DNA from: Microbacterium sp. SSM24
GTDB lineage: Bacteria; Actinomycetota; Actinomycetes; Actinomycetales; Microbacteriaceae
Assembly: GCF_025989145.1 (NCBI RefSeq)
Contig: NZ_JAPDNQ010000001.1
Span: 434,001-498,000 of the forward strand
Direction: 5' to 3'
DNA: 64,000 bases
In this document: positions 17,926 to 26,810 of the stretch, piece after piece
Numbering within the stretch: position 1 is the stretch's first letter
Layout: each line of letters starts with the position of its first letter
Notes under the pieces: generated by a model
The model's database searches: none
Told to the model about the DNA's origin: nothing
What the model saw: only the letters and a program-made list of their open reading frames with translations
Made by a program: the position numbers and the translations under genes

Positions 17926-18731
17926 CGCTGCGCCTCGGGACGCCAGGCGCGCACGAGCAGGAGCACGCCGACCGCTGTCACCAGGAGGAGCAGCGACAGC
18001 GCCACGGCCGTGCCCTGCGAGACGCCGGCGCCGTTGAACGCCGTGTAGATCGCGAGCGGCATCGTCTGCGTGACGCCCGGCGCGTTGCCCGCGAACAGGG
18101 CGGTCGCGCCGAACTCGCCGATCGTCCGCGCGAAGCACAGGACGATGCCGGCGACGAGCCCGGGAGCCGCGAGCGGCAGCGTGACGCGACCGAGGATCGT
18201 CCATCGATCGGCCCCGAGAGCGGCAGCGGCCTGCTCGTAGCCGACGCCGGTCGTCCGCAGCGATCCCTCCAGTGCCAGCACCAGGAACGGCAGGGCGACG
18301 AACGTCTGCGCCAGCACGACGGCCGTCGTGGTGAACGGGATGCGCAGCCCCCATTCGGCGAGGATGCCGCCGAGCCAGCTCGTGCGACCGAAGAGGAACA
18401 GCATCGCCACGCCGCCGACCATCGGCGGCAGAACGAGCGGCACGGTGACGAGCGCGCGGAGCACGGCGGAAGCCCGGGGACCACTGCGTGCGATGAGCAG
18501 AGCGAGCGGTACACCGAGCACCACGCACACCGCGGTGGCCATGAGGCCCGTGGCGAGCGAGAGACCGAGCGCGGACAGCGCCTGCGGCGAGGTCACGTCG
18601 GTCCACAGGGTCGACCAGTCGACGCGCAGCACCAGCGCGGTGAGCGGAAGCGCGAGCAGCGCGAGCCCGAGCAGCGCCGGGACGGCGAGGATGCGCGGCA
18701 CGAAACCGACGCGATCGCCGCCCGCGATCAC
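17922..18731 (-). CDS. modB: Molybdate ABC transporter permease
   Basis: 269 residues, about six helices, with the permease EAA-type loop (EQAAAALGADRWTILGRVTLPLAAPGL). GTG at 18729-18731 overlaps the modA stop (GTGA) and gives a start consistent with the first helix. Forms the channel with the ModC ATPase. Confidence 0.9.
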   Translation of the reverse strand: MIAGGDRVGFVPRILAVPALLGLALLALPLTALVLRVDWSTLWTDVTSPQALSALGLSLATGLMATAVCVVLGVPLALLIARSGPRASAVLRALVTVPLVLPPMVGGVAMLFLFGRTSWLGGILAEWGLRIPFTTTAVVLAQTFVALPFLVLALEGSLRTTGVGYEQAAAALGADRWTILGRVTLPLAAPGLVAGIVLCFARTIGEFGATALFAGNAPGVTQTMPLAIYTAFNGAGVSQGTAVALSLLLLVTAVGVLLLVRAWRPEAQR

Positions 18732-19534
18732 GGCGCCCCGAAGCCGAAGCCGTCGAGCAGGGTGCGACCCTTCTCCGAGAGGACGAACTCCACGAACGCC
18801 GCGGCGGCGGCCGGGTTCCCGGAATCCGAGAGCGCCGCGATCGGATAGTGGTTGACGACGTCGTCGGCGCCTGCCGCATCGATCGACTCGACATCGTCGC
18901 GGCCTTGTACGTCGGTGACGTAGACGAGCCCGGCATCCGCCTCCCCGGCGGCGACCTTCGTCAGCACGGCGGTGACGTTCTGCTCGAGGCTCGCGGGCGT
19001 CACGGTGACGCCGTCGTCGTCGAGGAGGGTCTGCGAAGCCGCGCCGCACGGGACCTCCGGCGCGCACAGCACCACGGTGAGACCGTCGTCGCCGAGGTCC
19101 TCGACGGACTCGACGCCGCCCGGATTGCCGGCGGGCACGGCGATGACGAGCGTATTCGAGGCGAACAGTTCGGGCGCCGTCGCAAGACCGGCATCCACGA
19201 CCTTCTGCATGTTCTTCTCGTCGGCGGACGCGAACACATCGGCGGGTGCGCCCTCGATCAGCTGCGTGGCGAGGGTGCTCGATCCGTCGTACGAGATCGG
19301 CAGCACCTCGAGCTGCGGATGCCGCGCCTCGAACTGCGTCGCGAGCTCGTCGAACGCGGTGCCCAGCGACGCGGCGGCGTAGATCGTCAGCTCGCCCGTG
19401 AGCTCCTCGGTGACCGCCGGCTCGGAAGGCCCGGGAGACACCGGGCCCGCGGGCTCGTCGCCCTCCGCCGCGCAGCCGGCGACGGCCAGCGCGCCGGCGA
19501 TCAGGGCGGCGATGAGGACGGGCCGTCGCGGCAT
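18728..19534 (-). CDS. modA: Molybdate-binding lipoprotein ModA
   Basis: 268 residues. A lipoprotein signal peptide with lipobox LAVAGC (Cys21) is followed by the ModA solute-binding fold: LTIYAAASLGTAFDELATQFE, YDGSSTLATQLIEGAPADVFASAD, and NPGGVESVEDL. Captures molybdate or tungstate outside the membrane for ModBC. ATG is 2 bp after the stop of the TOBE regulator gene. Confidence 0.92.
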   Translation of the reverse strand: MPRRPVLIAALIAGALAVAGCAAEGDEPAGPVSPGPSEPAVTEELTGELTIYAAASLGTAFDELATQFEARHPQLEVLPISYDGSSTLATQLIEGAPADVFASADEKNMQKVVDAGLATAPELFASNTLVIAVPAGNPGGVESVEDLGDDGLTVVLCAPEVPCGAASQTLLDDDGVTVTPASLEQNVTAVLTKVAAGEADAGLVYVTDVQGRDDVESIDAAGADDVVNHYPIAALSDSGNPAAAAAFVEFVLSEKGRTLLDGFGFGAP

Positions 19535-19536
19535 CG

Positions 19537-19929
19537 TCAGCTCCTCGGCGTTTCGACGATCACGGTGGTGGCCTTCACGACGGCGACGGCGAGCGAGCCC
19601 ACCGCGAGACCGAGGTCGTCGGCGGCCTCGGCCGACATGAGCGACACCACGCGGTGCGGACCGGCCTGGATGTCGATCTGCGCCATGAGCCCGTCCCGCT
19701 GCACGCGCGTGACCAGGCCGACGAAGCGGTTCCGGGCGCTCGAGACGAGGTCTCCCCCGTCGGCGGGCGCCGCCGCCAGCTCGACGGCACGAGCGGCGAG
19801 CGCGTCGCCGGGGACCTCGGCGGGCGTCGAGCCCGTGGTGGGAAGCGCTCCGGCGTCGATCCACCGGCGCACGGTGTCGTCGCTCACGCCGAGGAGACGC
19901 GCGGCCTCGGCGATCTTGTAACTCGGCAT
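19537..19929 (-). CDS. HTH-TOBE molybdenum-binding regulator (Mop-like)
   Basis: 130 residues. The first about 30 form a MerR/excisionase-type helix-turn-helix (YKIAEAARLLGVSDDTVRRWIDAGALP); residues about 65-130 are a single TOBE/Mop domain (RNRFVGLVTRVQRDGLMAQIDIQAGPHRVVSLMS) that binds molybdate. It heads the mod operon and is the obvious candidate for its feedback control. The ATG is 6 nt after TATCGT, so it is probably leaderless; a ribosome binding site is lacking. Confidence 0.85.
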   Translation of the reverse strand: MPSYKIAEAARLLGVSDDTVRRWIDAGALPTTGSTPAEVPGDALAARAVELAAAPADGGDLVSSARNRFVGLVTRVQRDGLMAQIDIQAGPHRVVSLMSAEAADDLGLAVGSLAVAVVKATTVIVETPRS

Positions 19930-19935
19930 GCTCGC

Positions 19936-20033
19936 ACGATATCACCGCAGATTCGGCCCCCGGGCCGTTGTATCTCCGCGCATGCGGATCATGACGACGC
20001 ATCGATCCCGACCCTCCGTCCGCGCAATACCCT
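19936..20033. promoter_or_regulatory. Divergent mod / moe promoter region
   Basis: The 110-bp gap holds two leaderless promoters facing apart: TATCGT (19936-19941, minus) for the mod operon and TACCCT (20028-20033, plus) for moeB, each 6 nt from its start codon. Between them are two direct repeats of TATCNCCGC (19940-19948 and 19971-19979), 31 bp apart, which are candidate binding sites for the adjacent TOBE regulator. Confidence 0.5.
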
Positions 20034-20039
20034 GGACCC

Positions 20040-21143
20040 ATGCCGATTCCGCCGCTCGTCGAGCCCGTCGCGGCCCTCGCCGACGACGAGGTCGCGCGTA
20101 CGGCCCGCCACGCGAGCCTCGCCGGTTTCGGCGAGACGGCGCAGCGCCGGCTCGCCGCCGCCCACGTCGCGATCGTGGGGGCCGGCGGACTAGGCTCCCC
20201 GACCGTGCTGGCCCTCGCCGCCGCCGGCGTCGGCACGCTCACGGTGATCGACGACGACGAGGTCGAGGCATCCAATCTCCAGCGCCAGGTGATGCACCGC
20301 GTCGCCGATGTCGGGCGGCCCAAGGTGGACTCCGCTCGCCGCGTCGCCGAAGATCTCGCCCCGCGGACCGTCGTCCACACCGTCCGCGCGCGGCTCACGC
20401 GCGGCAACGCGACCGCGCTGCTGTCGGGCGCGCACGTCGTGGTCGACGGCACCGACACGTTCGAGACGCGCGCCGCGGTCGCCGCGGCCTGCGAGCGGCT
20501 GGGCGTGCCGCTCGTGTGGGGCGTCGTGCAGGAGTTCCACGCGCAGGCGACCGTGTTCTGGTCGGCGCCCCCGCAGGGGTACCCGGCGATACGGCTGTCG
20601 GACCTCTACCCGCCCGAGTCCGTCGGTGACGTGCCGTCGTGCGAACAGGTCGGCGTGCTCGGACCCCTCTGTCTGCAGGTCGGCGCACTGCTCGCGACCG
20701 AGACGGTCAAGCTCGTCACCGGTGTCGGCGAGCCGCTCCTCGGCCGGGTCATCGTGATCGACGCCCTGCGCGGGCGCACCGATGAGATCCCGCTGCGCCC
20801 GGCCCGCGCCTCGACCCCCATCGCGACCGGCACGGATCCCGTGCCGCAGGTCGACCTCGACGCCGCGATCGCCGCGCAGGCCGCCGGTGCCACCCTCCTC
20901 GACGTGCGGGAACCGCACGAGACCGCGACCGGAGTCCTGCCGGGCGCGATCGAAGTCCCGCTCGCACGGCTGCTCGCAGAACCGGCCCTCGCCGGCGACG
21001 GCCCGGTCGTCGTGGTCTGCAAGGTCGGCGTGCGCGCGGAGCGTGCGGCCAGGGCCCTGCGCAGCGCGGGGATCGAGGCATCCGTCCTCGCCGGAGGCAT
21101 GGACGCATGGGCCTCGGCGCTGCGTGAGCGGTCGCACGCGTGA
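20040..21143 (+). CDS. MoeB/MoeZ-type adenylyltransferase with rhodanese domain
   Basis: 367 residues. A ThiF-fold adenylating domain (GAGGLG at 47-52, DDDEVEASNLQRQ) is joined to a C-terminal rhodanese domain with active Cys327 (VVCKVGVR). MoeZ-like enzymes adenylate the C-terminal glycine of small sulfur carriers such as MoaD and load sulfur on it. Cys201 (PSCEQVGVLG) fits the conserved adenylation-loop Cys. The usual zinc-binding CxxC pairs are missing: the site reads QGYPAIRLSDLYPP. Leaderless start. First gene of moeB-moeA-moaC-mobA-DUF6457-moaD. Confidence 0.88.
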   Translation: MPIPPLVEPVAALADDEVARTARHASLAGFGETAQRRLAAAHVAIVGAGGLGSPTVLALAAAGVGTLTVIDDDEVEASNLQRQVMHRVADVGRPKVDSARRVAEDLAPRTVVHTVRARLTRGNATALLSGAHVVVDGTDTFETRAAVAAACERLGVPLVWGVVQEFHAQATVFWSAPPQGYPAIRLSDLYPPESVGDVPSCEQVGVLGPLCLQVGALLATETVKLVTGVGEPLLGRVIVIDALRGRTDEIPLRPARASTPIATGTDPVPQVDLDAAIAAQAAGATLLDVREPHETATGVLPGAIEVPLARLLAEPALAGDGPVVVVCKVGVRAERAARALRSAGIEASVLAGGMDAWASALRERSHA

Positions 21144-22378
21144 CGACCGACGGCCTCGTCTCGATCGAGGACCACCTCGCGGCGGTGCTGGCCGCGACGA
21201 CGCTCGTCGACGCCGTGACCGTGCCGGTCGCCGCGGCGCGCGGGCGCACGCTCCGTGAACCCGTGCGGGCGGCCGTCGACATCCCCGTCTTCGACAATTC
21301 CGCGATGGACGGCTTCGCGGTGCGCTTCGCCGACGTGGCGGATGCCGCGGCCGACGCCCCGGTGACGCTGCGGGTAGTCGCGGACCTGCCCGCGGGGACG
21401 GCGCTCGACCCCGCCCTCCGTCCGGGCGAGGCGGCCCGCATCATGACGGGCTCCCCCGTCCCGTCCGACGCGACGGCGATCGTCCCGTTCGAGGACACCG
21501 CAGGCGGCCTCGCGGACTCGCTCGGGAGCATCCGGGTGCTGCGCGCCCCGCGCGGCGCCGGCGTCCACGTGCGCCGGCGGGCCGACGACGCCCGCGCGGG
21601 CGACGAACTGCTGCCCGCGGGCACGCTCCTCGGCCCCCTCCAGCTCGCCGCGGCGGCTGCCGCCGGCGTCGCCGAGGTCGTCGTGAGCCGGATGCCGCGG
21701 GTCGCCGTCGTCTCCACGGGGTCGGAGCTCGTCGCGCCCGGCACGCCACTGGAGCGCGGCCAGATCCCCGAATCCAACGGCGAGCTCCTCGCCGGTCTGG
21801 CGGCGGAGGCCGGAGCAGAGGTCGTTCTGCGCCTGAGCGTCAGCGACGACGGCGATGGCCCGCGCGAGGCCGTGGCGGCCGCGGAGCTGCTCGGCGCCGA
21901 CGTCGTGGTGTTCTCCGGCGGGGTGAGCGCGGGTGCCTACGAGGTCGTCAAGGGCACGCTCGGCGACGTCATGGCCTTCCCTAAGCTGCGCATGCAGCCC
22001 GGCAAGCCGCAGGGCTTCGGCCGCACCCCCGGCGGCACCCTCCTGTTCGGACTGCCGGGCAACCCGGTGAGCGCGGCCGTCTCGTTCGAGGTGTTCGCGC
22101 GCCCGGCGCTGCTGCAGATGCAGGGCCGCACCGCACTGTCGCGTCCCGTGCTGCGTCTGCCTGCCGCGACGGGCTGGCGCACCCCGCCGGGCCGCACTCA
22201 GTACCTGCCCGTCACGATCGACCGCACCGACCCGTCGGCCTGGCGCGCGGTTCCCGCCACGGGCGGCGGCTCGCATCTCGCGGGCGGGCTCGGCCGCGCC
22301 GAGGCGTACGCGATCGTGCCGGACGACGTCGCAGCGGTCGAGGCGGGCGACGCGGTCGATGTCATGCTGATCACATGA
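21140..22378 (+). CDS. moeA: Molybdopterin molybdenumtransferase MoeA
   Basis: 412 residues. Inserts molybdate into adenylated molybdopterin. Diagnostic motifs are FDNSAMDGFAV near the N-terminus, RIMTGSPVPSDATAIVPFE, STGSELV and FGLPGNPVSA. GTG at 21140 overlaps the moeB-like stop (GTGA), showing coupling. Confidence 0.94.
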   Translation: MTTDGLVSIEDHLAAVLAATTLVDAVTVPVAAARGRTLREPVRAAVDIPVFDNSAMDGFAVRFADVADAAADAPVTLRVVADLPAGTALDPALRPGEAARIMTGSPVPSDATAIVPFEDTAGGLADSLGSIRVLRAPRGAGVHVRRRADDARAGDELLPAGTLLGPLQLAAAAAAGVAEVVVSRMPRVAVVSTGSELVAPGTPLERGQIPESNGELLAGLAAEAGAEVVLRLSVSDDGDGPREAVAAAELLGADVVVFSGGVSAGAYEVVKGTLGDVMAFPKLRMQPGKPQGFGRTPGGTLLFGLPGNPVSAAVSFEVFARPALLQMQGRTALSRPVLRLPAATGWRTPPGRTQYLPVTIDRTDPSAWRAVPATGGGSHLAGGLGRAEAYAIVPDDVAAVEAGDAVDVMLIT

Positions 22379-22851
22379 GCTTCACGCACCTCGACGACTC
22401 CGGCCACGCGCGCATGGTGGATGTCACGCAGAAGCAGCCGACCGTCCGATCGGCGACGGCGCGCGGATTCGTGCGGTGCTCCCCCGAGGTCGTCTCAGCC
22501 CTTCGGGACGGCACCGTGCCGAAGGGCGACGTGCTCGCGGTGGCGCGGATCGCCGGCATCCAGGCGGCCAAGCGCACCCCGGACCTCCTGCCGCTGGCGC
22601 ACGTCATCGGCGTGCACGGCGCGGTCGTCGACCTGGCGATCGAGGACGACGGCGTCGCCGTCGAGGCGACGGTGCGCACGGCCGACCGCACCGGCGTCGA
22701 GATGGAGGCGCTGACCGCCGTCTCGGTCGCGGCCCTCGCCGTGGTCGACATGGTGAAGGCGCTCGACAAGGCCACCTCGATCGAGCGCGTGCGCATCGTC
22801 GCGAAGGCCGGCGGCAAGAGCGGCGACTGGGTTCGCGCCGACGAGGCGTGA
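22375..22851 (+). CDS. moaC: Cyclic pyranopterin monophosphate synthase MoaC
   Basis: 158 residues, matching the family length. Converts the MoaA product to cPMP. Contains MVDVTQKQPTVRSATARG, KRTPDLLPLAHVIGVHGAVVD and GVEMEALTAVSVAALAVVDMVKALDK, the conserved catalytic and hexamer regions. ATG overlaps the moeA stop (ATGA). Confidence 0.94.
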   Translation: MSFTHLDDSGHARMVDVTQKQPTVRSATARGFVRCSPEVVSALRDGTVPKGDVLAVARIAGIQAAKRTPDLLPLAHVIGVHGAVVDLAIEDDGVAVEATVRTADRTGVEMEALTAVSVAALAVVDMVKALDKATSIERVRIVAKAGGKSGDWVRADEA

Positions 22852-22855
22852 CGGC

Positions 22856-23464
22856 ATGACCGACCTGGGTGCGATCCTGCTCGCCGGCGGTCGCGCCTCG
22901 CGCGTGGACGGCGCAGCGAAGCCCCTGTTCGACGTGGGCGGCACGACCCTGCTCGCCACGGCCGTGAAGGCGGCGACGGATGCCGGAGCCCGCCCGCTCA
23001 CCGTGGTGGCACCGGTCCTCGACCCCGCGCTCCCCGTCGAGTGGGTGCGAGAGGACCCGCCGTTCGGCGGACCCGCGGCCGCCGTCGTCGCGGCGCTCGA
23101 CGCCTGGCCGCGCGACGCCGATCCGGAGTGGACACTCCTCCTGGCGTGCGACCTGCCCGGCGCCGGCGCGGCCGTCAGGCGCGCCCTCGGCGGCCTGCCG
23201 CTGCTGCCGAACGACACCGACGGCCTGTGCCTCGGCGACGCGACGAGCCGACCGCAATGGCTGACAGGCGTCTACCGCACGCGCGCACTGCGGGAGGCGG
23301 CATCCGCTCTCCCCGACCGCGGGCGCGATGCGTCGGCCCGCGCCCTCCTCGCCGACCTGGCGATCGCGGTCGTCGCGGCCCCCGCCGAGCTCACGCGCGA
23401 CGTGGACACGTGGGAGGATCTGGAGGAGGCGCGGGCCCGCGCCGCGCACGAGGAGGCGTCATGA
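22856..23464 (+). CDS. mobA: Molybdenum cofactor guanylyltransferase-like NTP transferase
   Basis: 202 residues. Nucleotidyltransferase fold with the loop LLAGGRASRVDGAAKPLFDVGG and FGGPAAAVVAAL, then LLLACDLPG. MobA attaches GMP to Mo-molybdopterin to give the bis-MGD form that formate dehydrogenase needs, consistent with fdhD nearby. Starts 4 bp after moaC. Confidence 0.88.
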   Translation: MTDLGAILLAGGRASRVDGAAKPLFDVGGTTLLATAVKAATDAGARPLTVVAPVLDPALPVEWVREDPPFGGPAAAVVAALDAWPRDADPEWTLLLACDLPGAGAAVRRALGGLPLLPNDTDGLCLGDATSRPQWLTGVYRTRALREAASALPDRGRDASARALLADLAIAVVAAPAELTRDVDTWEDLEEARARAAHEEAS

Positions 23465-23730
23465 GCGATCCGTCCCGCACCCTTCCCCCCGAGGCGCTCG
23501 ACGCGTGGGCTGCGGCGCTGCGCGAGCGGTTCGCGCTCGCGGAAGCCGACGTCCCCGTCGCCGCGGTGCTCGACCTGACCCGTGACGTCGCGAACGGGGT
23601 CGCGCGGCCCGCAGCCCCGCTCGGCGCGTTCGTCGCCGGACTCGTCGCCGGGCGCGCTGGCACCGACCCCGCCGAGGTGCGCGCAGCGCTGGCCGCGGTG
23701 GCGGCGCTCGCCGAGACGTGGGACGCGTAG
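23461..23730 (+). CDS. DUF6457 family small protein
   Basis: 89 residues, helical and acidic, with LDLTRDVANGVARPAAPLGAFVAGLVAGRAG, the core of DUF6457. ATG overlaps the mobA stop (ATGA), and its TAG overlaps the moaD GTG (TAGTG). It is therefore embedded in the Moco operon, which suggests a role there, possibly as a partner of MobA. No biochemical function is known to me. Confidence 0.8.
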   Translation: MSDPSRTLPPEALDAWAAALRERFALAEADVPVAAVLDLTRDVANGVARPAAPLGAFVAGLVAGRAGTDPAEVRAALAAVAALAETWDA

Positions 23731-23963
23731 TGGCGGTCGTCCGCTACTTCGCCGCCGCCCAGGACGCCGCCGGGCGAGACACCGAGCGGCGCACCGAGAC
23801 GACCCTCGGCGAGCTGCGCCGCGCGGTCGCGACCGAGTATCCCGGTCTCGGCGGCATCCTGCCCCGCTGCGCCGTGCTCGTCGGAGGCTCGCGCGTCGGC
23901 GACGACACCGCTCTGGACGCCGACGACCTCGTCGACGTGCTGCCGCCCTTCGCCGGGGGCTGA
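23730..23963 (+). CDS. moaD: Molybdopterin synthase small subunit MoaD
   Basis: 77 residues, ubiquitin-like fold, ending in the essential Gly-Gly (PPFAGG) that is thiocarboxylated by the MoeB-like enzyme upstream. GTG at 23730 shares one base with the TAG of the previous gene; an in-frame GTG at 23718 is less likely. Donates sulfur to MoaE to make molybdopterin. Confidence 0.9.
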   Translation: MAVVRYFAAAQDAAGRDTERRTETTLGELRRAVATEYPGLGGILPRCAVLVGGSRVGDDTALDADDLVDVLPPFAGG

Positions 23964-23966
23964 GGG

Positions 23967-24392
23967 TCAGCCGCCGAGGCCGAGCCAGGTGGCCGTTCCG
24001 TCGGACTCGACCTGACGCTTCCACACCGGCAGTCCGGTCTTGATCGTCTCGATGACGGCGCGGCACACCTCGAACGCCTCCGCCCGGTGCGCCGCCGCCA
24101 CCGCGATGACCACGGCGGCGTCTCCGACCTCGAGCCGACCCACGCGGTGCGACACGGCCACCAGGGCACCCGTGCCGCCCACCGCGTCCTCGGCGATACG
24201 GCGCAGCGCCGCCTCGGCGTCGGGATGCGCGGAGTACTCGAGCGCGACCACCGGGGTCGCGGCATCCGGATCGTGATCCCGAACGCGCCCGACGAAGGTC
24301 GTCACCGCGCCCGCCGCCGCGTCGTCGACGGCGGCCAGGTGCGCGTCGAGATCGAGGGGCTCGGCGCTGATCGCCGCGAGACGCACCGGCAT
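23967..24392 (-). CDS. moaE: Molybdopterin synthase catalytic subunit MoaE
   Basis: 141 residues. Contains GAVTTFVGRVRDHD, LEYSAHPDAEAALRRIAED, VSHRVGRLEVGDAAVVIAVAAAHRAEAFE and the catalytic Lys region TIKTGLPVWKRQ. It is on the opposite strand from moaD, 3 bp away, and is coupled to mogA by a TGATG overlap. Splitting moaD and moaE onto converging transcripts is unusual. Confidence 0.93.
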   Translation of the reverse strand: MPVRLAAISAEPLDLDAHLAAVDDAAAGAVTTFVGRVRDHDPDAATPVVALEYSAHPDAEAALRRIAEDAVGGTGALVAVSHRVGRLEVGDAAVVIAVAAAHRAEAFEVCRAVIETIKTGLPVWKRQVESDGTATWLGLGG

Positions 24393-24871
24393 CAGTGGTC
24401 GCCCCCGCCGAGCTGGTCGAGCACGTGCCCGGCGACCGACAGCAGCACCGGCATCCCCGACGCGACACCGCGCGGAGAGCCGGGGAGGTTCAGGATCAGC
24501 ACGCCGTGAGGATCGGCGACGCCCGCGATCCCGCGCGTGAGCATTCCGGCGGGCTTCTCTGCGGCGCCGCGACGGCGGAGCTCCTCGGCGATGCCGGGGA
24601 CCTGTCGCGTGATCACCCGCAGCGTGCCCTCGGGGGTCTCGTCCCGCGGCGCGACACCCGTTCCGCCGGTCGTCACGATGAGCTTCACCCCCGCGAGGAT
24701 CTCGGCGTTGAGCGCGCGCTCGACGCTTTCGGCGCCATCGGGCACCACGACCGCATCGGAGCACTCGAAGCCCGCCTCGCGCAGCGCCGCCACCGCGACG
24801 GGGCCGCTCTCGTCGGGACGCTCACCCCGGGACGATCGGTCCGAGACGGTGATGACGGCAGCGCGGGTCAT
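24392..24871 (-). CDS. mogA: Molybdopterin adenylyltransferase MogA/MoaB type
   Basis: 159 residues. Adenylates molybdopterin before MoeA inserts molybdenum. Motifs are AVITVSDRSSRGERPDESGP, LIVTTGGTGVAPRDETPE and ILNLPGSPRG. ATG has TAGGCT 6 nt upstream and no ribosome binding site, a leaderless start. Followed by moaE with a one-base overlap. Confidence 0.9.
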   Translation of the reverse strand: MTRAAVITVSDRSSRGERPDESGPVAVAALREAGFECSDAVVVPDGAESVERALNAEILAGVKLIVTTGGTGVAPRDETPEGTLRVITRQVPGIAEELRRRGAAEKPAGMLTRGIAGVADPHGVLILNLPGSPRGVASGMPVLLSVAGHVLDQLGGGDH

Positions 24872-24912
24872 GCCCCCAGCCTAGAGATCGCCCGCCGAGC
24901 CCGGGCCGTCGC

Positions 24913-26805
24913 TCAGCGGCGACCGGTGCCGAAGATCCCGCGGATGACACCGCCGAGGATCGTCTGGGTCGACTTCGAGTTGAGGATCTGCTCGATCGGC
25001 GACTTCTGTGCGCTGCGCGACGTGCGGGTGGTTCCCTGCGTCTTCTTGAGCAGCCGCTCGTACTCCTGCTGAGCCTTCTTGTCGGCCGCGGCCTGCGCCT
25101 TGTCGATCGCGGCCCGCTGCTTCGCGAACTCGGCGTCGGCCTTCGCTTTCGCGAGCGCCGCCTCTTCCGCCGCCGCCGCGTCGTCGGCCGCCTTCATCTT
25201 CGCCGTGAGGATCTCGCGCGCGGACTCGCGGTCGATCGCCGTCCCGTACTTCGCCAGGAGCGGGGATGCCTTCACGGCGGCGTCGATCGCCGGGTCGGGC
25301 GTCGGCGACATGAGGCCCTGCGGCGCGCGCAGGCGCGTCCACGCGACGGGGGTCGGCGCTCCCTTCTCGCTCATCACGGTGACGATCGCCTCGCCGGTGC
25401 CCAGCTCCTGCAGCGTGCGCTCGAGGTCGTAGCCGGACTTCGGGTACGTGCCAACGGTCGCGCGCAGCGCCTTCGCGTCATCGGGCGTGAACGCGCGCAG
25501 CGCGTGCTGCACGCGCGAACCGAGCTGCGCGAGCACGTCGGACGGCACGTCCTTCGGCGTCTGCGTCACGAAGAACACGCCCACGCCCTTCGAGCGGATG
25601 AGCCGCACCGTCTGCACGATGGCCGACAGGAAGTCCTTGGAGGCGTCCTTGAAGAGCAGATGCGCCTCGTCGAAGAAGAACACGAGCTTCGGCTTGTCGA
25701 GGTCGCCGACCTCGGGGAGGATCTCGAACAGCTCCGCGAGGAGGTACATCAGGAAGGTCGAGAACAGCGCCGGCTTGTCGACGACGCCGGGCACCTCGAG
25801 GAGGCTGATCACCCCGCGACCATCGGCAGCCACGCGCAGGAAGTCGGTGACCTCGAACTCCGGCTCGCCGAAGAACACGTCCGCTCCGTCGTCGGCGAAC
25901 GTGATCAGCTCGCGCAGGATCACTCCGGCGGTCGCGGCCGAGAGCCCGCCGAGCTCCTTGAGCTCTGCCTTGCCCTCCTCGCCGGTCAGATACGTCAGCA
26001 CGGCGCGCAGGTCCGAAAGGTCGACCAGCGCAAGACCCTGCTGATCGGCGTAGTGGAACACCAGGCCGAGACTCGACTCCTGCGTGTCGTTGAGCCCGAG
26101 CACCTTGCTCAGCAGGAGCGGGCCGAACCCCGAGACCGTCGCCCGCACGGGTACGCCCTTGCCGATGCCCCCGAGTGCGAAGTACTCGGTGGCCGACGCC
26201 TCGGGCTTCCAGTCCTGCCCGATCGCCTGCGTGCGCGCGAGCAGCTTCTCGCTCGGCTCACCCGGCGTTGCGACGCCCGACAGGTCGCCCTTGATGTCGG
26301 CCGCGAACACCGGCACGCCCTTCGCGGCGAGCTGCTCGGCGAGGCCCTGCAGGGTGCGCGTCTTGCCCGTGCCGGTCGCGCCGGCGACGAGCCCGTGCCG
26401 GTTCATCATGCCGAGAGGGATGCGCACCTGCGCGGCAGGCACTGGATCGCCGTTGACCACCGCGCCGAGATCGAGGGTGGCACCCTCGAAGCTGTACCCC
26501 GCGGTGATCCTGTCGATGTCGGCCGCGGTGAGCGGGCCCTCGTGCGTCGTCGAGGGAGCGGGCTGCGCCGTGGCGGCCGGCGCTTCGGCGGGGGTGGCCG
26601 CTTCGGGCACGACCTCGGCGGGTGCGGCATCCGGCGATCCCGCGGCAGCCTTTGCCTTCGCGGCCTCGGCCTGCGCGGCAGCGAGCGCGGCCTTCGCCTG
26701 TGCGGCTTTGAGCTGTGCTTCGGCGGCCTCCGCCTCGGCGGTGAGCCGGGCGAGTTCCGCCTCGGCTGCTGCGACGGCGGGATCGGGCGTCTCGGGCGCG
26801 GTCAT
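24913..26805 (-). CDS. HerA-like / DUF853 helicase-type ATPase
   Basis: 630 residues. The first about 110 are an Ala/Lys/Glu-rich coiled coil and a Pro/Ala linker. A FtsK/HerA-type ATPase follows with Walker A GATGTGKTRTL and Walker B KLVFFFDEAHLL. A second coiled coil (EEAALAKAKADAEFAKQRAAIDKAQ) and a basic tail end the chain. This family is widespread and poorly understood; a role in DNA transactions is inferred from HerA. ATG at 26803-26805 has TAGGCT 7 nt upstream, again leaderless-like. Confidence 0.85.
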   Translation of the reverse strand: MTAPETPDPAVAAAEAELARLTAEAEAAEAQLKAAQAKAALAAAQAEAAKAKAAAGSPDAAPAEVVPEAATPAEAPAATAQPAPSTTHEGPLTAADIDRITAGYSFEGATLDLGAVVNGDPVPAAQVRIPLGMMNRHGLVAGATGTGKTRTLQGLAEQLAAKGVPVFAADIKGDLSGVATPGEPSEKLLARTQAIGQDWKPEASATEYFALGGIGKGVPVRATVSGFGPLLLSKVLGLNDTQESSLGLVFHYADQQGLALVDLSDLRAVLTYLTGEEGKAELKELGGLSAATAGVILRELITFADDGADVFFGEPEFEVTDFLRVAADGRGVISLLEVPGVVDKPALFSTFLMYLLAELFEILPEVGDLDKPKLVFFFDEAHLLFKDASKDFLSAIVQTVRLIRSKGVGVFFVTQTPKDVPSDVLAQLGSRVQHALRAFTPDDAKALRATVGTYPKSGYDLERTLQELGTGEAIVTVMSEKGAPTPVAWTRLRAPQGLMSPTPDPAIDAAVKASPLLAKYGTAIDRESAREILTAKMKAADDAAAAEEAALAKAKADAEFAKQRAAIDKAQAAADKKAQQEYERLLKKTQGTTRTSRSAQKSPIEQILNSKSTQTILGGVIRGIFGTGRR

Positions 26806-26810
26806 GCCGC

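Noticed and set aside
19930..20039. Moco or tungsten riboswitch controlling mod or moe genes
   Set aside because: Both genes have -10 boxes 6 nt from their start codons, leaving no leader RNA.
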